A stretch of DNA of 64,000 nt, from assembly GCF_000369005.1 (NCBI RefSeq), contig NZ_KB849765.1, positions 1,291,295 through 1,355,294 on the forward strand. The letters run 5' to 3'. Origin of the DNA: Acinetobacter beijerinckii CIP 110307. Its GTDB lineage: Bacteria > Pseudomonadota > Gammaproteobacteria > Pseudomonadales > Moraxellaceae. Each line of letters starts with the position of its first letter. Within the stretch, counting starts at the first letter, position 1. Under the pieces are notes generated by a model. It had not been told where the DNA came from, searched no databases, and saw only the letters and a program-made list of their open reading frames with translations. Below are positions 56,786 to 64,000 of this stretch, one piece after another. A program made the translations under genes and the position numbers.

Positions 56786-57700
56786 ATGAAAATATTTAAA
56801 AAAATATTCTATCTCTTAAAATTTTATACGATGTATTGGAGTAAAAAGAGAGGGGTTAATGAAGTAATAGACAATGAAGCAGATTTAATTGTTCTTAATC
56901 CGATTAAGCAAAACGCGGTAATTCCTAAAAAAATCTGGATGTATTGGGAGGGGGCACTTTCAGGCTTTGTTAAACAATGTATCGAGCAAGTGAAAAAGAC
57001 CAATCCAGACTACGAAGTTTATTTTTTAACCCCAGATACAGTCAACGATTTCTGTGATATTGATTTTAGTCGCTTCTCTCAGGCGACACCGCAGCAAAAA
57101 GCCGATCTCATCCGTTTTGAGCTGATTTATCAACATGGTGGCATTTGGTTGGATGCTAGTACGATTGTTTATGAGAGCTTGGACTGGATTCAAACGTTAG
57201 TGGTGAAGAATCAAACCAACAGCTTTGCCTACTATCGTGCTAAAAATACGACAATTACAGAGTTTCCAGTAGTAGAAAATTGGTTACTGGCTAGTGCAGA
57301 GAAAAATATTTTCTTTAAAGAGTGGTTTAATGAACTGGCAAAAGCCATTGAAATGAGCCCTAAAGCTTATCTGCAGCAACTTAAAAAAACAGAGCAACAA
57401 TATCAGGACTTATTTCAACAGATTGGTCGCTTGGAATATTTGGTTGCCTATGTGGCTTGTCAGAAGGTGATGCGTAATCATTTGCCAAGTATGAGTTTGA
57501 TTAACTGTGACAAAAATGCCTTGTTTTTCCAAGTAAAACATCAATGGATCAAAGAAAAAGTATTGATTGATATGGCTGTTAATTATCCACCTGCGGAAAT
57601 GCCAAGATTGATCAAACTTGCGGGTAAGGAAAGAAAAACGCTGAGTCATTATTATGAAAAAGGAATGTATCTGGAAGGTTCTCTACTCGATCTCTCTTAA
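56786..57700 (+). CDS. Capsular polysaccharide synthesis-type glycosyltransferase (GT32-like)
   Basis: This 304-residue protein has IPKKIWMYWEGALSGFVKQCIEQVKKTNPDYEVYFLTPDTV and ATPQQKADLIRFELIYQHGGIWLDASTIV, the conserved block of the Caps_synth/Gly_transf_sug (GT32) group with its DxD-like site (LDAS; the family often has LDxD, so the second Asp is replaced by Ser, as is common in the Caps_synth subgroup). The donor and acceptor are unknown. Confidence 0.85.
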   Translation: MKIFKKIFYLLKFYTMYWSKKRGVNEVIDNEADLIVLNPIKQNAVIPKKIWMYWEGALSGFVKQCIEQVKKTNPDYEVYFLTPDTVNDFCDIDFSRFSQATPQQKADLIRFELIYQHGGIWLDASTIVYESLDWIQTLVVKNQTNSFAYYRAKNTTITEFPVVENWLLASAEKNIFFKEWFNELAKAIEMSPKAYLQQLKKTEQQYQDLFQQIGRLEYLVAYVACQKVMRNHLPSMSLINCDKNALFFQVKHQWIKEKVLIDMAVNYPPAEMPRLIKLAGKERKTLSHYYEKGMYLEGSLLDLS

Positions 57701-57791
57701 CTTTTAGACAACTCTGCTGCCGATATGAATTGGTGGTGAAGCTTATTCAAAAAGGTAGTAAAATACGACTAATCTTCAGTTTTTTACTACT

Positions 57792-58571
57792 ATGAAAAAA
57801 TTTGTTATTAGCCTTGCTACTGCACATGAACGTAGAGAGCATATATGCGCTGAATTTAGTAAGCAGAATCTAAACTTTGACTTTTTCGATGCGTTAACTC
57901 CTGAACCCGCTGCTATTTTCGCCAAAGAACTCAATTTAAAAATTGATGAGAAAACTTTAACTAAAGGTGAAGTTGCATGCTTTATGAGTCATGTATTTTT
58001 GTGGAATAAAATGATTAGCGAGAATATCCCGCATTTGGCTATTTTCGAAGATGATATTTATTTAGGTGAGAATGTTAAAGCATTCCTAAGCGATAATTCT
58101 TGGATTGATTCTAATTGGCATCTTATAAAGATTGAAGAATTTACTTCCAAAGTTGCATTAGGGCAAAAGATTAAAACCTTTAATAGTCAGCCAGATAGAG
58201 CGCTTTTTGAGCTTAAAAGTAAGAATCTCGGAACTGCTGGTTATATTCTTTCTTTTCATGGTGCTAAGCAATTAATCAGTTATATCCAGTCCTTGGATAA
58301 GTTGATTGCATTGGATCATTTGATGTTCGAAAAACTTGTTCAAGATAAAATTTTACCCGTATCTCAAATGAAACCAGCCTTGTGTATTCAAGACGTTACG
58401 CTTTTCTCTACAAAGGATAGTGTGCGTTTTACTAGTCATTTGTATAAAGAGCGCTTAACCAGAAGACATTATGATAAAAAAACGGGGCTGGATAAAATAA
58501 TTCTAGAGTTAAAGCGAATTTTTATACAATTAAGAAATTTTATTTTTTTAAAGTCTGTCGGTTTTAAATAA
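57792..58571 (+). CDS. GT25-family LOS glycosyltransferase (second)
   Basis: This 259-residue GT25 protein has KFVISLATAHERREHICAEFSKQNLNFDFFDALTP, GEVACFMSHVFLWNKMISENIPHLAIFEDDIYLGEN (EDD site) and NLGTAGYILSFHGAKQLI. It is distinct in sequence from the GT25 protein at 55954-56712. It is the last rightward gene; the stop is 31 bases from the stop of the converging GT61 gene, with no evident terminator between. Confidence 0.88.
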   Translation: MKKFVISLATAHERREHICAEFSKQNLNFDFFDALTPEPAAIFAKELNLKIDEKTLTKGEVACFMSHVFLWNKMISENIPHLAIFEDDIYLGENVKAFLSDNSWIDSNWHLIKIEEFTSKVALGQKIKTFNSQPDRALFELKSKNLGTAGYILSFHGAKQLISYIQSLDKLIALDHLMFEKLVQDKILPVSQMKPALCIQDVTLFSTKDSVRFTSHLYKERLTRRHYDKKTGLDKIILELKRIFIQLRNFIFLKSVGFK

Positions 58572-58602
58572 CTTGAGCTTTAAGTGATCTTAATTTTAAG
58601 GG

Positions 58603-59817
58603 TTATGAAATAAAATTTTCATAAAGGTTCTTTATATCTTCAATATCCAAATAATATGAGCTATGTATATCATTTGGATTATCAGATAATGTTAAGATAA
58701 ACCTCATATCACAATCATTAATCTTTGCTAATGTTGAAAATATAGAAAATTCTGAGAGATGCTTTGGAAGCCAGCTTATCGCTTTGCAATGTGAATTACA
58801 AAATATAATATTAGACCAAGCTGCACCGCTTGGGCCTGCAATAAACTCTGCATTATTAAAAATAGTGACTTGCTCATAAAAATCATAATCTTCTAAATAA
58901 AGAGGTGTGAAATCTTTACTGATAAAATATTCTAATATTTCATTTTGGTTGTAGCTTCTAGCAGCATTTTCTTTCCTTGCGAGAAAAATTCTTTTCGGAA
59001 AATCTTTTGAGAGACATGTATTAGATTTTAAAATAATTTCTCGTATTTCACTAATCAGTGATTTGGATAGTATAGAAAAGTCAGGGGAAGATAAAATTTC
59101 TTTAGAATTAAAAACAATATTGTTTTCATTGTTAATATAAAATAACTCACTTACGTGTAAATCAATATTATGATCTGAATATATAATTTCTAGATTTAGA
59201 TCTTTCTCTTTAAAGTAAAGTGATAAAATTTTTTGAAAAGAGGAGATTTTTTTTACTCTCTTATCAAGTATGAGATGTTTGATATTATATTTATTTAATA
59301 AGTCAGAATCTAATAAAAGGATTTTTGGGGATACTTCTAACAACCAATGATAATAATTAAAAACACCATTTCCACCTAAAAAAATCGCATGTGAAATACT
59401 TTCTTTTTTCTTATTATAACGAAGGATCATATTTTCATGATTATGCCATTTAATAATTCCAGTTGAATAATTACAATATGCAATATTGGCTCCTTTTACT
59501 CGCTCGAAAATTGCATTTGAAGTGGTGATGAGGTTGCTTGAGTTGGTATTTATAGTGACATTGCTGAACTTGTATAAATTGACCTCTGGTATTTGAGCAA
59601 TAAAATCATTTTTTTGATTAGAGTTAAGCGTTATTGGCTGAAAATTTAAATCATTTCTACTATGTTTGAATGTCAGAATTTTTTCATCATTTAACTCATC
59701 TAGCCATATAATTTTTCTTGTTTCGATCCTTTTCATTCTCTTTAGTAATATTTTTAAATATTGAGAAATGTGAGTATTCTTTTTTATTAAATACTTTATA
59801 AGAACGCGACCAAGCAT
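58603..59817 (-). CDS. GT61-family glycosyltransferase
   Basis: This 404-residue protein has the DUF563/GT61 pattern: FLGGNGVFNYYHWLLEVSPKIL in the centre, RIFLARKENAARSYNQNEI further on, and FIAGPSGAAWSNIIFC near the C-terminus. Base composition is markedly AT-rich (many AAA, ATA, TTA codons), lower in GC than all nearby genes, which suggests separate acquisition. It is last in the leftward operon. Confidence 0.85.
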   Translation of the reverse strand: MLGRVLIKYLIKKNTHISQYLKILLKRMKRIETRKIIWLDELNDEKILTFKHSRNDLNFQPITLNSNQKNDFIAQIPEVNLYKFSNVTINTNSSNLITTSNAIFERVKGANIAYCNYSTGIIKWHNHENMILRYNKKKESISHAIFLGGNGVFNYYHWLLEVSPKILLLDSDLLNKYNIKHLILDKRVKKISSFQKILSLYFKEKDLNLEIIYSDHNIDLHVSELFYINNENNIVFNSKEILSSPDFSILSKSLISEIREIILKSNTCLSKDFPKRIFLARKENAARSYNQNEILEYFISKDFTPLYLEDYDFYEQVTIFNNAEFIAGPSGAAWSNIIFCNSHCKAISWLPKHLSEFSIFSTLAKINDCDMRFILTLSDNPNDIHSSYYLDIEDIKNLYENFIS

Positions 59818-59836
59818 ACTAGAAACTCTATGAAAA

Positions 59837-60682
59837 TTATTTAGACGTTAAATAAATTAGATAGTACTTTAATCTAAGGACTAGCGCTTTAAAAGGATTT
59901 TTCTTCTGGTATGGGCGTACTTTGTATTTTTTTTGGATACGATACACCGCTTTAGCATAATCAGGTTCATTCTTATATTGATTAACAACTTTGATTACTT
60001 CGCTATGTATTAATTCCAAATTTTTACTAATATTATTTTCATGTGACCTATAACCAATAAGCGCATGGGGGATATAAATGATTTTTTTACCTAATTTACT
60101 GATTTTTAACCATAAATCCCAATCTTCAACTTTGGTATTTGGGTTAAATCCACCAACTTCACGAAGTATGTCTGTTTTAATCATTTGAGATGACGCAGGT
60201 AGATCAAATCTGTGCATAAAAATTCGATGGAATTTATATTCACCGTAATCGTTGACATTCACTTTAATTGTTTGATTATGTGAATCTATAGAATGATTTC
60301 CACCACAAATACAGACAATTTCTTGATCTAATTGAAATGCTTCAAGTTGTAAACTTGTTTTTTCTGGAAACATAATATCGTCTGAAGCTAAAGTACAAAA
60401 AAATTGTCCTTTAGCCCATTCAATTGCTTCATTAAGCGTATTACATAACCCTCGATTTGCCCGATGTCTAAATTCGAAACGTACGAATCGCTCTTCACAT
60501 TGTGAAAGTAGCTCTTTAATTTTTTCAATCGAGTTATCTGTTGAGCCATCATCAATGATAATAAGCTCAATGTTTTCATAGCTTTGATTCAAAGCACTTT
60601 TGATCGCATCTTGGATATATTGCCCATGATTATAACTAGGAATTGCTATGGTGACTAAAGGGGGAGATACTGAGTTATTCAT
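59837..60682 (-). CDS. GT2-family glycosyltransferase
   Basis: This 281-residue GT-A transferase has [43 protein letters not shown], then the DxD-type site in [11 protein letters not shown] and a downstream [30 protein letters not shown] (ED/W general base region). No membrane span. It overlaps the aminotransferase gene upstream by four bases, so it likely transfers the amino sugar made by that operon. Confidence 0.92.
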   Translation of the reverse strand: MNNSVSPPLVTIAIPSYNHGQYIQDAIKSALNQSYENIELIIIDDGSTDNSIEKIKELLSQCEERFVRFEFRHRANRGLCNTLNEAIEWAKGQFFCTLASDDIMFPEKTSLQLEAFQLDQEIVCICGGNHSIDSHNQTIKVNVNDYGEYKFHRIFMHRFDLPASSQMIKTDILREVGGFNPNTKVEDWDLWLKISKLGKKIIYIPHALIGYRSHENNISKNLELIHSEVIKVVNQYKNEPDYAKAVYRIQKKYKVRPYQKKNPFKALVLRLKYYLIYLTSK

Positions 60683-61797
60683 ACAGGATTAAACTGATTA
60701 CAGAGCTGAATAATTTTTTGAACATCGTCTAATTGAAGTGTAGGTCCTATTGGTAGACTCATGACTTCTGCATGGATTTGCTCTGAAATAGGATAACTTT
60801 GATGATTCCATTCTTGATAAGCTTGTTGCTTATGTGGAGGGATAGGATAGTGGATAAGCGTTTGAACACCATGATCCGATAAATATTTCTGTAAAAGATC
60901 TCTATATTCAGTTCGAATTACGAATAAATGCCATACATGCTGTTGATATTCTTCAGCATTTACATTGTTCAATGGTAGTTTAATGAATGGATTATTGATG
61001 TTGTCTAGGTATAAGCGTGCGATTTTTCGGCGATGTTGTATTTCTTGATCTAAATAACTTAATTTAATATCAAGCATTGCTGCTTGAATTTCATCTAGAC
61101 GGCTGTTTACACCTGGAACCAAATTTTTATATTTTTCATGTGAGCCATAGTTGCGAAGCGCACGTAGCATGTGAGCCAGCTCTTCATTATTGGTTGTGAT
61201 TGCTCCTGCATCACCCAGCGCACCTAAGTTTTTACCAGGATAAAAGCTGAAGCCAGAAGCATCGCCCCAGTTGCCTGCTTTGATCCGATTAATTTCTGCA
61301 CCGTGGCTTTGTGCTGAGTCTTCAAGAACCAGTAGGTTATTCTTTTTTGCAATTTCCATAATTTCAGGCATTGCAGCAAGTTGACCATAAAGATGGACAG
61401 GTAAAATGACTTTAGTTTTTGGTGTAAGTACAGCTTCAATTTTCTTTGGATCAAGGTTAAAAGTCTGTGGATCAGGTTCAACCAACACGGGGGTAAGTTG
61501 GTTTGCACTAATCGCCAGAATACTTGCGATATAGGTATTTGAAGGAACGAGGACCTCATCACCCTCATTGAGTTTACCTAGTTCTTTCCAAGCTCTTAAT
61601 GTAAGAATAAGGGCATCTAAACCATTGGCTACGCCAATCGCATATTTGGTTCCGCAAAATTTTGCAAAATTCAGTTCGAATTGTTCGAGTTCTTTTCCAC
61701 CAATATACCATCCAGAGTCAATCACTCGTGTACAGGCTTCAATGAGTTGTTCGCGGTATTGTTGATTAATATTTTTAAGATCAAGAAAAGGAATCAT
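60679..61797 (-). CDS. fdtB: dTDP-3-oxo-6-deoxyhexose aminotransferase (FdtB-like)
   Basis: This 372-residue DegT/DnrJ/EryC1/StrS-family PLP enzyme has [67 protein letters not shown] and the PLP lysine in [23 protein letters not shown]. Next to an FdtA-type isomerase it is expected to make dTDP-Fuc3N from the 3-keto sugar; QdtB or a dTDP-Qui3N enzyme cannot be excluded by sequence alone. It overlaps its upstream gene by four bases. Confidence 0.88.
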   Translation of the reverse strand: MIPFLDLKNINQQYREQLIEACTRVIDSGWYIGGKELEQFELNFAKFCGTKYAIGVANGLDALILTLRAWKELGKLNEGDEVLVPSNTYIASILAISANQLTPVLVEPDPQTFNLDPKKIEAVLTPKTKVILPVHLYGQLAAMPEIMEIAKKNNLLVLEDSAQSHGAEINRIKAGNWGDASGFSFYPGKNLGALGDAGAITTNNEELAHMLRALRNYGSHEKYKNLVPGVNSRLDEIQAAMLDIKLSYLDQEIQHRRKIARLYLDNINNPFIKLPLNNVNAEEYQQHVWHLFVIRTEYRDLLQKYLSDHGVQTLIHYPIPPHKQQAYQEWNHQSYPISEQIHAEVMSLPIGPTLQLDDVQKIIQLCNQFNPV

Positions 61798-62654
61798 TGC
61801 CCAATATACCCTTTAATTTTTGCTGGATTGCCGACCATAATTGCATTTTCTGGTACATCTTTTGTTATGACAGCACCTGCACCAATCATTGCATTCTTTC
61901 CTATTCGAATACCCGGCAAGATAGTTGCATTCGCTCCAATACTAGCGCCTTGTTCTACAACCGTATTTGCGAAGCTTTCAGGATATTGCTTAGATCGTGG
62001 TTTTTTGTCATTGGTAAAAGTAACGCATGGACCAATAAACACATTATCTTCTAAGTTAATACCATCCCAAATGTAAACGCCTGACTTTATGGTGACATTG
62101 TTACCAATATGAACATCATTCTCGATTAGGGTATGGGCACAAATATTACATCCAGAACCAATTACCGCATTTTTCAGAATAACACTATATTGCCAAACCC
62201 GGGTATTCTGACCTATATGGGGGCTATGTACATCAGACAATGGATGAATAAATGGACGATTTACAATGCTAATAAATTCATCATAGCTACGGATATAATC
62301 GCTTTCATCATAATGTTCACTTGCCAACACTAATAAGACACAATCTTCTGAAAAGTCGTGCATTTCACGCCAAGTCATACTTTCGATGATCAAGCCTTGA
62401 GTTGGTGAGCTGAGTATAACCTCCTCTTTATTACGGCCATCATCTAAAATGAAGCGACACTGACCATGTAGGCAGATTGCAAGTTGTTTTAAGTCTTTAT
62501 GTGCGTGAAAACCTCTAGGTTTATCTTTTGAGGCAGCAAAAATATAATAGATACGTTTAATATCAAAGGGGATATGCTGGTTCGCTTCGATCGCAACGAG
62601 TCCACCGCGTTGATCTCCTAGATCTGGTAAATCAATGAGTTTCTTTAAGCTCAT
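61794..62654 (-). CDS. Fused 3,4-ketoisomerase and N-acetyltransferase (FdtA-FdtC type)
   Basis: This 286-residue protein has two domains. Residues 1-135 are a WxcM-like cupin ([54 protein letters not shown]), as in FdtA, which isomerises dTDP-4-keto-6-deoxyglucose to the 3-keto form. Residues 140-286 are a left-handed beta-helix acyltransferase with hexapeptide repeats ([65 protein letters not shown]), as in FdtC. The two activities flank the FdtB step and are often separate genes. Bifunctional forms are known in Acinetobacter and Shewanella glycan loci. It overlaps rmlA by four bases. Confidence 0.9.
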   Translation of the reverse strand: MSLKKLIDLPDLGDQRGGLVAIEANQHIPFDIKRIYYIFAASKDKPRGFHAHKDLKQLAICLHGQCRFILDDGRNKEEVILSSPTQGLIIESMTWREMHDFSEDCVLLVLASEHYDESDYIRSYDEFISIVNRPFIHPLSDVHSPHIGQNTRVWQYSVILKNAVIGSGCNICAHTLIENDVHIGNNVTIKSGVYIWDGINLEDNVFIGPCVTFTNDKKPRSKQYPESFANTVVEQGASIGANATILPGIRIGKNAMIGAGAVITKDVPENAIMVGNPAKIKGYIGQ

Positions 62655-63526
62655 ATTTCATTCACCAAAGAAACTAGATATTGACCATAATCATTTTTAT
62701 TCATACTTTGGCCGATTTCTAAAACTTGCTCTTTGCTTAGCCAGCCGTTGTTAAACGCAATTTCTTCTAGGCAAGCTACTTTGTAGCCTTGACGTTTTTC
62801 AATCGTTTCTACAAATTGTGCTGCTTCAAGTAAGCTTTCATGTGTTCCTGTGTCGAGCCAAGCAAAACCTCGACCAAGTAACTCAACATTTAAGTCGCCG
62901 CGCTCTAAGTACATTTGATTCACAGTCGTGATTTCTAATTCACCACGTTCAGATGGTTTAACTTTTTTTGCGATTTCAACAACATCATTGTCATAGAAAT
63001 ATAGACCAGTTACAGCAAAATGTGATTTTGGCTGTTTAGGTTTTTCTTCCAGAGAAACTGCACGTTTTTGTTCATCAAACTCAACTACACCAAAACGTTC
63101 AGGATCTTTAACCTGATATCCAAAGACCGTCGCGCCTTTTTGACGAGCGACAGCTTGACGTAGCATTGGTGTAAAGCCCTGACCATAAAAAATATTGTCG
63201 CCAAGAACAAGGCATACATTACTTTTGCCAATAAACTGTTCACCAATAATGAATGCTTGGGCTAAACCATCTGGACTCGGTTGGATTGCGTAACTCAATT
63301 CAATACCCAATTGAGAACCATCACCAAGTAAACGTTTAAATCCATCGATATCGTCAGGTGTACTAATAATGAGGATTTCACGGATACCCGCCAGCATTAA
63401 AACTGAAAGGGGATAGTACACCATTGGTTTATCGTAAATAGGGAGTAATTGTTTAGAAACACCTTTGGTGATTGGGTAGAGGCGTGTACCTGAACCACCT
63501 GCAAGAATAATACCCTTTGTAGACAT
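62651..63526 (-). CDS. rmlA: Glucose-1-phosphate thymidylyltransferase
   Basis: This 291-residue enzyme makes dTDP-glucose from dTTP and glucose-1-phosphate. Motifs are [74 protein letters not shown] and [17 protein letters not shown]. It has full length and shares one base with the rmlB stop. Confidence 0.97.
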   Translation of the reverse strand: MSTKGIILAGGSGTRLYPITKGVSKQLLPIYDKPMVYYPLSVLMLAGIREILIISTPDDIDGFKRLLGDGSQLGIELSYAIQPSPDGLAQAFIIGEQFIGKSNVCLVLGDNIFYGQGFTPMLRQAVARQKGATVFGYQVKDPERFGVVEFDEQKRAVSLEEKPKQPKSHFAVTGLYFYDNDVVEIAKKVKPSERGELEITTVNQMYLERGDLNVELLGRGFAWLDTGTHESLLEAAQFVETIEKRQGYKVACLEEIAFNNGWLSKEQVLEIGQSMNKNDYGQYLVSLVNEI

Positions 63527-64000
63527 TATACATTTACCCCTAATCTTTCACGTTGATAGCTACCATCTTGAACATGGCGGCACCATTCTAAATTGTTTAA
63601 ATACCATTCGACTGTTTTACGAATACCTGTTTCGAATGTTTCTTGAGGTTTCCATCCCAACTCATGTTCTATTTTTGCGGCATCAATTGCATAACGCAAA
63701 TCATGTCCAGGTCGATCTTTCACGAAAGTAATTAAGCTTTCATAAGATTGGGAATTATTTTGTGGTCTTAGTTCATCCAAAATTTTGCAAATAGTTTTGA
63801 CGACTTCAAGATTCTGTTTTTCATTATGTCCACCGATATTGTAGGTTTCTCCAACAGTGCCTTGGGTAATAACTTGATATAAGGCACGAGCATGGTCTTC
63901 GACAAATAGCCAATCACGAATTTGATTACCTGTACCGTATATTGGTAATGCTTTACCATCTAAAGCATTCAAAATGACTAAAGGAATTAATTTTTCAGGG
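63526..64000 (-). CDS. rmlB: dTDP-glucose 4,6-dehydratase, C-terminal part (cut by window end)
   Basis: The frame stays open to the window edge ([16 protein letters not shown] precedes the internal TTG at 63972), so only about the last 158 residues are seen. [40 protein letters not shown] and [27 protein letters not shown] are characteristic of RmlB. It makes the 4-keto-6-deoxyglucose intermediate used by the fused isomerase downstream. Confidence 0.96.
   Translation of the reverse strand, partial: PEKLIPLVILNALDGKALPIYGTGNQIRDWLFVEDHARALYQVITQGTVGETYNIGGHNEKQNLEVVKTICKILDELRPQNNSQSYESLITFVKDRPGHDLRYAIDAAKIEHELGWKPQETFETGIRKTVEWYLNNLEWCRHVQDGSYQRERLGVNV

Noticed and set aside
61681..62076. 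131-residue plus-strand ORF over the fdtB/fdtA region
   Set aside because: Antisense to two well-supported overlapping genes; low-complexity composition and no recognisable motif.

Overview
The window looks like Acinetobacter chromosome. It is AT-rich, and its gene order and protein sequences match that genus: sspAB, rpsI-rplM, the pilF-rodZ-ispG-hisS-yfgM-bamB-der run, secDF-yajC-tgt-queA, glnE, and ilvE next to a surface-glycan locus. The identification rests on gene content and order, not on a database search. The species is not determined.

Positions 1-7970 carry an atu-type acyclic terpene (citronellol/geraniol) catabolic operon in the order atuA(partial)-atuB-atuC-atuD-atuE-[DUF3883 gene]-atuF. 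A nuclease-fold gene sits inside the operon and overlaps atuF by 4 bases. A palindromic repeat lies between atuC and atuD. A bidirectional terminator ends the operon.

Positions 8000-15910 are mostly on the minus strand. They hold a helical protein of unknown function, an exported sphingomyelinase-like phosphodiesterase with an adjacent lipase-foldase-like protein, a roadblock/GTPase module (two roadblock proteins, an MglA/CvnD-like GTPase and an unknown protein), and sspA-sspB with a tail-anchored companion.

Positions 16038-33785 are core genome: a small lipoprotein, rpsI-rplM, a DUF4124 protein, pdxA-rsmA-apaH, a GT4 glycosyltransferase with a PAP2 phosphatase, iscX, ndk, rlmN, pilF-rodZ-ispG-hisS-yfgM-bamB, der and a phosphopantetheinyl transferase. 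Positions 34005-38537 hold one 1510-residue helicase-nuclease gene, inserted between core genes, that looks like a defence gene. A decayed copy of the atuC-atuD repeat lies just upstream of it.

Positions 38640-52683 return to core genes: secF, secD, yajC, tgt, lemA with a membrane partner, queA, tRNA-Leu(CAA), a small membrane protein, an orphan histidine kinase, glnE and ilvE. A compact cluster of three hairpins lies between tgt and lemA.

From 52825 to the right edge is a glycan locus next to ilvE, the position of the lipooligosaccharide outer-core (OC) locus in A. baumannii. A rightward set (ugd and five glycosyl/phosphosugar transferases) converges on a leftward set (rmlB-rmlA-fdtA/C fusion-fdtB-GT2-GT61). 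The leftward set encodes a dTDP-Fuc3NAc-type sugar pathway and two transferases. rmlB runs off the window.
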